A stretch of 64,000 nucleotides of DNA from SG8-30 sp963715485 (GTDB lineage: Bacteria; Pseudomonadota; Gammaproteobacteria; Steroidobacterales; Steroidobacteraceae), in contig OY970244.1 of NCBI GenBank assembly GCA_963715485.1, positions 2,790,001-2,854,000 of the forward strand. The letters are read 5' to 3'. Positions 11,415 to 19,680 of this stretch are shown here, in pieces. The notes beneath the pieces are model-generated. The model did not search any database. It was not told the DNA's origin and saw nothing but the letters and a program-made list of their open reading frames with translations. The first letter of the stretch is position 1, and each line of letters starts with the position of its first letter. The translations under genes and the position numbers were made by a program.

Positions 11415-12209
11415 GTGAGCCCTTCGTCCGCACTGTTGATCTGCCGCGAGGGCGGCGTGATGCGGGTGACGATAAACCGGCCAGCCAAGCACAACCCACT
11501 GTCGCGCGCTGTACTGGCTGGACTCAGGTCCGCCATGGAGCAGGCCGCGCTCGAGACTGATCTCAGGTGTGTCCTGCTGCGCGGCGCCGGTGAGGACTAT
11601 TTCGCCGCCGGTGGCGACTTGCGTGACCTCTGTTCCGTGCGCAGCGCGGATGAGACCGAGGCGATGGTGATCGAGGCACGCGGGGTATTGGATACGGTGC
11701 GCGATTGTCCCGTGCCCGTGGTCGCACTGGTCAACGGCGACGCCCTGGGCGGCGGCGCTGAACTGGCCGTGGCCTGCGACATGCGGGTCATGGCCGCCCA
11801 CGCCCGCATCGGCTACATGCACGGCCGGTTGAATGTATCCACGGGCTGGGGTGGGGGCACGGACCTGTTTGACCTGGTGGGAAGGTCGCGTGCGCTGCGC
11901 ATGCTGGCGCGCGCCGAGATGGTCCCGGCGACAGATGCCCTGGCCTGGGGCCTGGCCGATGCCGTGACCGCGCCCGACGAGACCCTGGAGGACTGTGCGG
12001 CCAGTTTCATCAAGCCTATGCTGCAGCAGTCGCCACGCCTGATTCGGGCCTTCAAGGCCCAGGCCGTGGCAACGCGGCGGGGCGGGAATCGCGACGGGCG
12101 ACGCGAAGCGGAGATGAGGGATTTCATCCAGTCGTGGGTGCACGACGATCACTGGGCGGCGGTGGACCGCATTCTCGCCCGCAGCAACCCTGGCCCGGAC
12201 CGGGACTGA
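11415..12209 (+). CDS. Enoyl-CoA hydratase/isomerase family protein, ethylmalonyl/methylmalonyl-CoA decarboxylase-like
   Basis: 264 residues from the GTG at 11415 (the frame is open further upstream but only antisense to the mutase). The crotonase fold is clear: INRPAKHNPLSRAVLAGL, the first oxyanion-hole segment YFAAGGDLRDL, the second GDALGGGAELAVACDMRV, and RLNVSTGWGGGTDL. The GGGAEL..ACD and GWGGGT segments resemble ECHDC1-type (m)ethylmalonyl-CoA decarboxylases more than hydratases, and the usual hydratase glutamate of the second site is not evident. ECHDC1 removes ethylmalonyl-CoA and methylmalonyl-CoA formed as side products of carboxylases. It is divergent from the propionyl-CoA operon with about 205 bp between starts, which could hold promoters for both. 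The specific activity is inferred from similarity and position. Confidence 0.65.
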   Translation: MSPSSALLICREGGVMRVTINRPAKHNPLSRAVLAGLRSAMEQAALETDLRCVLLRGAGEDYFAAGGDLRDLCSVRSADETEAMVIEARGVLDTVRDCPVPVVALVNGDALGGGAELAVACDMRVMAAHARIGYMHGRLNVSTGWGGGTDLFDLVGRSRALRMLARAEMVPATDALAWGLADAVTAPDETLEDCAASFIKPMLQQSPRLIRAFKAQAVATRRGGNRDGRREAEMRDFIQSWVHDDHWAAVDRILARSNPGPDRD

Positions 12210-12218
12210 TGCGGCGCG

Positions 12219-13163
12219 ATGGCCATCTTCTGCGACAGCCTCGAGTTCGCTGCAGAGGCGCTGCCAGAGGAATTCTCAGCCCCTGACGGGTTCGCCCCCG
12301 CAGGTGCTCGAGGTGCGGAGCCGCTGGTCGTCGCCCTGCTGGGAGACCGGTGCGACCTAAGTATCAACACCGCGGCCTTGCAGGGCTGGAGCCAGCTGTT
12401 CCTGGCCAACGATCCGTTACAGTCGCAGTGCGACCAGCTGATCGCGCTGTCCAGGAGCGGCCACGACATCCCGGACCGCACCGCCTGCCTCGCACGCACA
12501 GGTCGTGGCTTCCGCGGTTTCAAGGGGCGATCCTGGACCGCCGTACCGGGCAACATCCACCTCGCCGTCCATTTCGCACCCGGCCGTGTCATCGACAGGT
12601 TTGAGGTGGCTTTCACGATTCTGGCCGCCCTGTCGGTCGTAGATGCCATCGATGGCATACCGGACCTGAGGCACCGTGCCGGCATCAGGTGGGTCAATGA
12701 CATCGTGGCCGACGACGCGAAGCTGGGCGGCGTACTCGCCTACACGCAGACCTGCGGCCGGATCATCACGACGGCCGTCCTTGGAATCGGACTCAACGTG
12801 GAAGCCACGCCCAGCGTGGAACCGACCCCATTCGTTCCGAAGGTCTGTTCGCTTCGCGAGTTGACCACCAATGGCAACGGCGCTCCCCTGCGCGTCCTGC
12901 TCGACAAGCTTCTTCGGGCGCTGCGATGCAACTACGACCTGCTGCTGCAGGCGGGCTATCGGCCGTTGCTCGAGAGATACCGGCAGCGCTCGACGATCAT
13001 CGGCCATGAATGCACGATCTGCACCGAGGAGTCAGACCGGGAACCGGAGGTGATAACGGCCGGCCGGGTCATCGCCATCGGCGACGGCCTCGAATTGCAG
13101 CTCGAGGGCTGCGACCAACCGATCACACGCGGCCGGCTGTTCGTCGGCCGGTCGCAGGCCTAA
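12219..13163 (+). CDS. Biotin--protein ligase family protein without a DNA-binding domain
   Basis: 314 residues. A BPL/LplA-type core begins near residue 90: RTGRGFRGFKGRSW corresponds to the biotin-AMP binding glycine/arginine loop, GIRWVNDIVADDAKLGGV to the KWPND..K.GG element, and TTAVLGIGLNVE to the following strand. The first 85 residues are not a recognisable winged helix, so this is probably not a BirA repressor. It should attach biotin to acceptor lysines. Its neighbours are exactly such acceptors: OadA just downstream and PccA about 6 kb upstream. It starts 9 bp after the crotonase gene, so the two may share a transcript. Confidence 0.75.
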   Translation: MAIFCDSLEFAAEALPEEFSAPDGFAPAGARGAEPLVVALLGDRCDLSINTAALQGWSQLFLANDPLQSQCDQLIALSRSGHDIPDRTACLARTGRGFRGFKGRSWTAVPGNIHLAVHFAPGRVIDRFEVAFTILAALSVVDAIDGIPDLRHRAGIRWVNDIVADDAKLGGVLAYTQTCGRIITTAVLGIGLNVEATPSVEPTPFVPKVCSLRELTTNGNGAPLRVLLDKLLRALRCNYDLLLQAGYRPLLERYRQRSTIIGHECTICTEESDREPEVITAGRVIAIGDGLELQLEGCDQPITRGRLFVGRSQA

Positions 13164-13278
13164 TTCCGGGGAGAACTACGCGGCTTCCCGGATATCCAGC
13201 CGCGCCGGCCCGGGGTCAAATGACTCGGGTCGGCCGCCTGAGCAGGCTGTCCGGCGGGGTCAGTGGGAGCACAGCACG

Positions 13279-13500
13279 ATGCCAACGCCAAATCTGCTGG
13301 TGATCTGCGGTATCGCGTTGCTTGTCGTCTTCTTCGTACTGACGTTTCTGGCCGCCGTGATGCGGGGGCTCATGATCTTGTTCCCACAGCCGGATGAGCT
13401 TGCGGACGGTATCGAGCCGGCGGTGGTCGCAGCCATAACCCAGGCCGTGACAACTGCCTATCCCGGCACGAGGGTCACCGGAATCGAGGAAGTGAGATGA
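13279..13500 (+). CDS. oadG: OadG-type gamma subunit of a sodium-pumping decarboxylase
   Basis: 73 residues with one N-terminal transmembrane helix (about 6-36, LLVICGIALLVVFFVLTFLA) and a short acidic cytoplasmic tail containing EPAVVAAITQAV. Small size, a single helix and a position directly before an OadA-like gene identify it as the gamma (or delta) subunit that anchors and assembles the decarboxylase complex at the membrane. Its TGA overlaps the ATG of the next gene (ATGA), implying coupled translation. Confidence 0.75.
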   Translation: MPTPNLLVICGIALLVVFFVLTFLAAVMRGLMILFPQPDELADGIEPAVVAAITQAVTTAYPGTRVTGIEEVR

Positions 13501-15315
13501 TTTTTGCGCAGCATCCCAGGACTATCCGCGTGATGTTCACGCCGTTTCGAGACGGTCTGCAAAGTGTCTTCGGCGGCAAGGTCCGGCTCGATGATTTCCT
13601 GCCGGCCATGCAACGTGCGGCGGAAGTCGGCATACGGCACTTCGAGTTCGGCGGCGGTGCACGCTTCCAGGCCCCGCTGTTCTACCTTGGGGAGAATCCG
13701 TTCGAATGCATGCGGCGCATCAGGCAGGCGCTCGGACCGGATGTAGACCTGCAGATCCTGACCCGCTCGGTGTCGGGTGTCACGCTGGTGACGCAGTCTA
13801 TGGACGGTCTTGCCCTACAGGCGCGGCTGATGGCGAAGAACGGCACCACCTGGGACCGCAACTTCGACTACATGAACGACGTAGACAACCTGGTGAAGAC
13901 CGGACAGCCAATCGTGGATGCCGGCATGCACCACCAGGTCTGCATTGCCATGATGGGCCTGCCGTTCGAGTCGACCAGGGCACACACTGCGGACTACTAC
14001 GTCGAGGTCGGCCGCCGGCTGCTGGCAAGCGGCTTGCACATCGACTCGATCTGCATGAAGGACGCGAGCGGCTCGACCAGCCCGGCAACGATCTACCACA
14101 CGGCGGTCGGCCTCCGGAAACTCATGCCGCCCGAGATGCCGCTGTGGATGCACACCCACGACACGGCCAGCACCGCGGTGTCCTGCTACCAGGCCGCCAT
14201 CCATGGCGGCGCGGATGGCGTCGACCTCTCCTGCCGGCCACTGGCCTCGGGCACCTCGCAGCCCGATGTTCGCTCGCTGGCGCACGTGTTGAAGGGCTCT
14301 GGCTATTCGCTCGACATCGACGTGTCGGTGATTTCCGGGATCAGCCGCATGCTCGACAAGGCGCTCAAGGACTACGAGTACGACCCGGCCGCCACCACGG
14401 CGGACGCGCGCGTGCTTGGTTTCCCGATGCCGGGCGGCGCAATCGGTCCCAATATTCACATGATGGTCAAGGCTGGCATCCGCGAACGCTACAACGAGGT
14501 GCTGGCGGAGATGCACGCCGTCGTCGAGGCCGGCGGCGCGTGGACCAGCGTGACGCCGGGCAGCCAGCAGTACTGGCTGCAGGCCTTCAACAACGTCCTG
14601 TATGGACGCTGGCAGAAGATCGACGCCGGCTACGGCAAGGCCGTGCTCGGCTACTTCGGCCGGACGCCCCTGCCACCCGACCCCGAGGTCGTCAGACAGG
14701 CGTCCGAGCAGCTGGGCCTGCCGCCGTTCGACGGCGACCCGCTGGAGGCGGCACCGAACAACATCGGGGTTGCCGAAGACGCGTTGCGCCAGGCAGGTCT
14801 CGAAGTCAACGACGAGAATGTCTTCCTGGTACTGTCGTCCATCGTCCCGGGCAGGAAGATGGAGACCAACGAAGGCCTGCGCTTCCTGCGTGGTAACCCG
14901 AAGATCGACATCCCGCTGAAGAAATTACCGGCAACAGAGCCTGCGGCCACCCCGCCCGCCGCGGGCTCCGCGATCACCGGTCCGGTCACGACCCAGGTCA
15001 GCGTCAAGGAGGGCGACCGGGTCCGGAACTTCACGGTGACGGTCGAGGCCGTCGCGAGCACAGCGGCGACTTCTCCCGCAGCCCACGGCTGCGCCCAGCA
15101 CGCCGATCTATTCGACCTTCGGTGGCGCGGTCGAAGTCGTCGACATCCTGGTCTCCGTGGGCGACACGGTAAAGCCCGGGGCCGTGGTCGCGCAGGTCGA
15201 GGCCATGAAGGCCAGGCACGACATCCGGACACCGGTAGGCGGACAGGTCGTGGTCGTTCACGCGAAGATCGGCGACGAAATTGACGGCCGCAGGCCGATC
15301 GTATCGATCGCCTGA
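13497..15315 (+). CDS. oadA: Oxaloacetate decarboxylase alpha-like carboxyltransferase with biotinyl domain; frameshift before the biotinyl domain
   Basis: The first 530 or so residues are an OadA/pyruvate-carboxylase-type carboxyltransferase barrel. The metal and catalytic segments are FTPFRDGLQSV, NFDYMNDVDNL, SICMKDASG (lysine that is carbamoylated in the family) and LWMHTHDTAS (metal-binding His-x-His). The conserved PYC_OADA domain follows. The frame then fails. The biotinyl domain (VVDILVSVGDTVKPG, acceptor lysine in VEAMKARHD) lies in another frame and stops at 15315. Removing one C from the CCC at 15082-15084 rejoins them through an Ala/Pro-rich linker. RDGLQS replaces the usual RDAHQS, so the carboxyl donor may not be oxaloacetate. 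Sits between oadG and oadB as one operon. Confidence 0.75.
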
Positions 15316-15327
15316 GGAGTACCCAGC

Positions 15328-16455
15328 GTGGACCTCTTCATGGAGATCGTGCAGACATCGGGCATCGCCCACCTTGCAATCGGCAATCTGGTCATGTTCG
15401 TGGTGGCTGCTACGCTCATCTATTTGGCGATCGCCAAGGGCTACGAACCCCTGCTGCTGATTCCCATCGGTTTCGGGGCGTTCCTGGCCAACCTGCCGCT
15501 GGCCGACCTGAGTTCCTACGGCGATGGAATCATGGCGCTGATCTACAACGCCGGAATCCGTACCGAGTTGCTACCGCCACTGATCTTCGTCGGTGTCGGG
15601 ACCCTCACCGACTTTCGTCCGCTCCTGGGCCGGCCCATCACCTTCCTGCTGGGCGCGGCCGCCCAGCTGGGAATCTTCGTCGCCGCAGCCGGCGCGTTCT
15701 ACCTGCTCGGCTTTACCGCACAGGAGGCGGCTTCGATCGGCATCATCGGTGGCGCAGATGGCCCGACGTCGATCTTCCTGACCATCCAGCTGGCGCCACA
15801 CCTGCTGGGCCCGGTGGCAGTTGCTGCCTACAGCTACATGTCGCTGGTGCCCATCATCCAGCCGCCGATCATGCGCCTGCTCACCACGAAACATGAGCGT
15901 GCGATCGAAATGCCGCAGGCGACCCCCGTTTCCCGGCGGGCGGTCATCCTGTTCCCGATCGTGACCGGCCTGCTGGCGTCGCTCGCCGTCCCGGCGGCCG
16001 CCCCGCTGCTCGGCATGTTGATGTTCGGCAACCTGCTGAGGGAATCGGGCGTCACCGAACGCCTGAAGAAGACCGCGGGCGGTCCGATGATCGACATCGT
16101 CACGATCCTGCTCGGTCTGGCGGTCGGCGCGACCATGAGTGCGGCGAATTTCCTGAACTGGAACACGCTGATGATCCTGGTGCTCGGCGCGGTGGCATTC
16201 TCGTTCAGCACGGCGGGCGGCATCCTGCTGGCCAAGTTCCTCAACCTGTTCCTGCGCGACGGCAGGAAGATCAACCCGTGTATCGGCGCGGCGGGAGTCT
16301 CCGCCGTGCCGATGTCCGCACGTGTCGTACAGAGCTTCGTATCGAGGGAAACGAACGGGCGGGTTAACCCGCTCATGCCGGCCATGGGACCCAACGTCGC
16401 CGGCGTCATCGGCTCGGCCGTGGCTGCCGGCGTGTTCCTGATGCTGCTGAAGTAA
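15328..16455 (+). CDS. oadB: Sodium-translocating decarboxylase beta subunit (membrane carboxybiotin decarboxylase)
   Basis: 375 residues with about 9-10 hydrophobic helices. The signature segments of OadB/MmdB/GcdB are present: IGIIGGADGPTSIFLTIQLA in the first pore region, then FLNWNTLMILVLGAVAFSFS, and GAAGVSAVPMSARVVQ near the C-terminus with the conserved polar residues used for sodium and proton movement. It decarboxylates carboxybiotin on the alpha subunit and exports Na+. The gene begins 12 bp after oadA. It is intact, which argues that the complex is or recently was functional. The family does not by itself tell oxaloacetate from methylmalonyl-CoA decarboxylase. Confidence 0.88.
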   Translation: MDLFMEIVQTSGIAHLAIGNLVMFVVAATLIYLAIAKGYEPLLLIPIGFGAFLANLPLADLSSYGDGIMALIYNAGIRTELLPPLIFVGVGTLTDFRPLLGRPITFLLGAAAQLGIFVAAAGAFYLLGFTAQEAASIGIIGGADGPTSIFLTIQLAPHLLGPVAVAAYSYMSLVPIIQPPIMRLLTTKHERAIEMPQATPVSRRAVILFPIVTGLLASLAVPAAAPLLGMLMFGNLLRESGVTERLKKTAGGPMIDIVTILLGLAVGATMSAANFLNWNTLMILVLGAVAFSFSTAGGILLAKFLNLFLRDGRKINPCIGAAGVSAVPMSARVVQSFVSRETNGRVNPLMPAMGPNVAGVIGSAVAAGVFLMLLK

Positions 16456-16777
16456 CCGCCGTCCTGCCCGCCAATCACTCGCCGCACAGATTGCCGTCGC
16501 CAGGCGGGGCTGCGACTCCCGAACCCATGGGCGCGCAAGTTGCCCGTCAATTATATTATTTATTTTTCAATTAGTTACAATATATACCTACTCTAGTTTG
16601 TCTACAGGTCGGCTGGGTCTCGCGGAATGTTCGCTCCGCCGGACTGAAGATCGGGTTCGCATCAGCGTTCGAGCCAGGGAATCGCGGATCCGGATCACAA
16701 GGCGCACGCACGGCCCACCCGATCTGTATGATCGCCTGCCTCGGTTCCGTGCCTGCGGTCCCGCACCCACGGAACCC
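16456..16777. other. Intergenic region with an AT-rich tract
   Basis: 322 bp between oadB and the RIO kinase. Most of it has the GC-rich composition of the window, but about 16549-16596 is almost entirely A and T (for example TTATATTATTTATTT), a sharp local change. It could hold a promoter for the downstream kinase, an upstream-element-like curved segment or a horizontally acquired scrap. No hairpin-plus-T terminator was found after oadB. The kinase reading frame extends upstream as far as 16598 but the extension has no family similarity. Confidence 0.5.
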
Positions 16778-17620
16778 ATGAAGACCCCTGCCGGCCTGCA
16801 ACCCCTGCTAGACGATGGCGTGATAGACGAAGTGCTCCGGCCGCTGAAGAGCGGCAAGGAGGCCACCGTTTATCTGGTGCGCTCGGGCGACAGCACGCGC
16901 TGCGCGAAGGTCTACCGCAACATGGCGCAGCGCAGCTTCCAGAAGCGCACGCAGTACCAGGAAGGTCGCAAGGTACGCGGCAGCCGGCAGGCCCGCGCCA
17001 TGGGCAAGAGCACACAATACGGCCGCAGGGAACAGGAAGCGTCCTGGAAGAACGCCGAAGTGAATGCGCTCTACCAGCTCACTGCCGCCGGCGTACGCGT
17101 GCCCAGGCCTTTCGGCTACTTCGATGGCGTGCTGATCATGGAGCTCGTCGCAGATGCGGATGGTGAGCCCGCACCGCGTCTGGGCGAAGTGGAACTTGCA
17201 CCCGAGACCGCGCGCCAATACCACCGCTTCCTGATACAGCAAGTGGTTCGCATGCTGAGCCTCGGGCTCATCCATGGAGACTTGTCGGAGTTCAACGTGC
17301 TGGTCGCACCCGATGGGCCCGTCATCATTGACCTGCCGCAGGCCGTCAACGCGGCCGGCAACAATGGCGCCAAGGCCATGCTCGCACGCGACGTCAACAA
17401 CCTGCGCACGACACTCGGCCGGTTCGCCCCGGAGCTGCTGGACACCGAGTTCGCCGCCGAGATGTGGTTGCTGTTCGAACAGGGTGAGCTGTTGCCCGAA
17501 AGCGAGCTGACTGGCATCTACGCCGTCGAGGAAACCGCAGCGGATCCGGACGCGGTGATGCTGGTCATCGAAGATGCGCGCGAAGAGGCGATCCAGCGTC
17601 AGCTGCGCCAGGATAGCTAG
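16778..17620 (+). CDS. RIO-family serine protein kinase
   Basis: 280 residues from the ATG at 16778; the open frame reaches back to 16598 but the RIO N-lobe begins only after MKTPAGLQPLLDDGVIDEVL. Kinase features: glycine-loop equivalent SGKEATVYLV, the lysine in CAKVYR, hinge LIMELV, catalytic loop LIHGDLSEFNVLV, and metal-binding loop VIIDLPQAV. The substitution of DLPQA for DFG-like sequence is the normal RIO pattern. The long basic loop between residues 50 and 90 (RSFQKRTQYQEGRKVRGSRQ) is also typical of bacterial RIO1-like proteins. RIO kinases help ribosome maturation in eukaryotes and archaea; the bacterial role is poorly known. Single-gene unit. Confidence 0.85.
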   Translation: MKTPAGLQPLLDDGVIDEVLRPLKSGKEATVYLVRSGDSTRCAKVYRNMAQRSFQKRTQYQEGRKVRGSRQARAMGKSTQYGRREQEASWKNAEVNALYQLTAAGVRVPRPFGYFDGVLIMELVADADGEPAPRLGEVELAPETARQYHRFLIQQVVRMLSLGLIHGDLSEFNVLVAPDGPVIIDLPQAVNAAGNNGAKAMLARDVNNLRTTLGRFAPELLDTEFAAEMWLLFEQGELLPESELTGIYAVEETAADPDAVMLVIEDAREEAIQRQLRQDS

Positions 17621-17809
17621 CGCAGCCAGCACCGCGGACTCGAGCAGCGGGTAATCCCCCGCTCCTGGCGGCAAGCCTTTCGGCAATGCTCGTGGGCGGC
17701 GCCCGATCGTCGTATGCCGGACCCCGGATCCTACGGATCCACCGAGAGGGCCGCTTCCGCTCCAATACCCATACGGTTGACCCTATGAGTCAGGAACGCA
17801 GGAAGACCC

Positions 17810-19600
17810 ATGTTGCTATTTGACCCGAAGACCTACGATGCATCCCGCTACGACGACCGCACCCGACGGGCGTTGCTGGCGGTCCGCGACTTCTTCGAAG
17901 CGAAGGGTCACTCGAATCTCAAGCAGGAATTCCATGAAGCCGTCTGGTACGAAGACTTCCTGGAATTACTGGCGCGGAATGAAATCTTCGCCACATTCGG
18001 CACGCCAACCCAGGTCGGCCGGCTGATCGACAACGGGGCGAGTGCCCGCTGGGACACGGCGCGCAACAACGACCTGAGCGAGCTCCTCGCCTGGTATTCA
18101 CTCGAGCACTGGTACGCGTGGCAGGTGACGGTACTGGGCCTGGGCCCCGTCTGGATGAGCAGCAATGAGGAAGCGAAGGCGCTGGTCGGCAGGCTTCTCG
18201 CACACGGCGGGGTATTCGGTTTTGGACTCTCCGAGCGCGAGCATGGCGCGGACATCTATTCCACCGACATGGTGCTGGTGCCAGACGGGACAGGCTGGCG
18301 GGCCAGTGGCGACAAGTACTACATCGGCAACGGCAACTGCGCCGCCCGCCTTGCGGTGTTCGGCCGCGTAAAGCAGCCGCAGGGCGTTTCTGCGAATCCG
18401 GCGGACGACTACGTGTTCTTCCTGGTCGACCCCGCACACCCGGCCTACCACCTGTCAGGCAACGTGATCCATGGTCAGATGTACGTAGCGGAGTTTCATC
18501 TCGAGGACTACCCCGTCACGCCGCAGGACGTACTGCACACCGGCAAGGCCGCGTGGGACGTGGCACTCGCCACTGTCAACGTCGGCAAGGTGCAGCTTGC
18601 CTGGGCCAGCATCGGCATTGCCGAGCATGCCTTCGTCGAGGCGCTCCGACACGCCGGGCGTCGCGTGCTGTACGGCACACAAGTCACCGACTTCCCGCAC
18701 GTGCGCCGGCTGGTCGCAGATGCCTACGTCCGGTTGATTGCCATGAAACTCTACAGCGCGCGCTGCTCCGACTACGAGCGTTCAGCGTCAGCCGAGGACC
18801 GTAGGTACCTGCTCTTCAATCCGATTGCCAAGATGAAGGTGACCAGCGAGGGTGAGCGCGTGATCGACCTGCTTTGGGAGGTGATTGCGGCCAAGGGCTT
18901 CGAGAAGGACACCTACTTCGAGCAGGCGGTGCATCACATTCGCACGCTTCCCAAGCTCGAGGGTACGGTGCACGTCAACCTGGCCCTCGTGCTCAAGTTC
19001 CTGCCGGCCTACGCCGCGGCGGCCGCCGGCAAGTCCGTGGCCCACCCGAACGTACCGGTGCGGTTGGATCCGGCGGATGACGCATTCCTGTTCACCCAGG
19101 GACCGGCGAGCGGCCTGTCACGCATCGGCTTCCGGGACTGGCGCCCCGCCTTCGCACGTTTCGCTCACCTGCCAAACGTCAAGACCTTCCTGGGGCAGGT
19201 CGAGGCTTTCGGGCAAATGATGGCCGCGGCTGGCCCCCAGGGCGAGCAGGCCAAAGACCTCGACTTCCTGCTGACTATCGGCCAGATTTTCACGCAGGTC
19301 GTTTATGCCCAGCTGGTCGCCGAGGCGGCAGCGCTGGTGATCGACGGCGCGCCGGACGGCGGGCGCGAAGGTACGACCTCTGCCTGCGTGGGACTGCAGG
19401 AAGCGCACGTCGACCGGATGTTCGCCGTGTTCGTCCAGGACGTGAGCGACTATGCGGTCGCCCTGCACGGCCAGGCATCCGCGACGCCGGCCCAGCAGCA
19501 GGCCGCGCTGGCTTTGATCTGCCGGCCTTCCTTCGATCGTGATGCGATGGCGGCGCTGCACCAGGAACTGCTCGACTGCGCCGGGGTGATTACGACCTAG
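17810..19600 (+). CDS. Acyl-CoA dehydrogenase family protein (long, about 600 aa)
   Basis: 596 residues, longer than the usual 380-400 because of a C-terminal helical extension. The FAD/acyl-CoA core is visible: FGFGLSEREHGADIYSTDM matches the family 'LTEPxxGSD' flavin segment, WRASGDKYYIGNG is the beta-domain strand set, and LATVNVGKVQLAWASIGIAE is the start of the C-terminal helical domain. Oxidises an acyl-CoA to trans-2-enoyl-CoA with electrons going to ETF. The chain length is not predictable. GGAAGACCC precedes the ATG. The gene stands alone between the RIO kinase and a convergent lipoprotein gene. Confidence 0.82.
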   Translation: MLLFDPKTYDASRYDDRTRRALLAVRDFFEAKGHSNLKQEFHEAVWYEDFLELLARNEIFATFGTPTQVGRLIDNGASARWDTARNNDLSELLAWYSLEHWYAWQVTVLGLGPVWMSSNEEAKALVGRLLAHGGVFGFGLSEREHGADIYSTDMVLVPDGTGWRASGDKYYIGNGNCAARLAVFGRVKQPQGVSANPADDYVFFLVDPAHPAYHLSGNVIHGQMYVAEFHLEDYPVTPQDVLHTGKAAWDVALATVNVGKVQLAWASIGIAEHAFVEALRHAGRRVLYGTQVTDFPHVRRLVADAYVRLIAMKLYSARCSDYERSASAEDRRYLLFNPIAKMKVTSEGERVIDLLWEVIAAKGFEKDTYFEQAVHHIRTLPKLEGTVHVNLALVLKFLPAYAAAAAGKSVAHPNVPVRLDPADDAFLFTQGPASGLSRIGFRDWRPAFARFAHLPNVKTFLGQVEAFGQMMAAAGPQGEQAKDLDFLLTIGQIFTQVVYAQLVAEAAALVIDGAPDGGREGTTSACVGLQEAHVDRMFAVFVQDVSDYAVALHGQASATPAQQQAALALICRPSFDRDAMAALHQELLDCAGVITT

Positions 19601-19680
19601 GCGCAGTCCTTTTGACCGGATCCATTCCAGACGTCGCCGTCCTGTTCTCCGGTCAGTTCAGGCCGGCGGCGATCGGCCGT

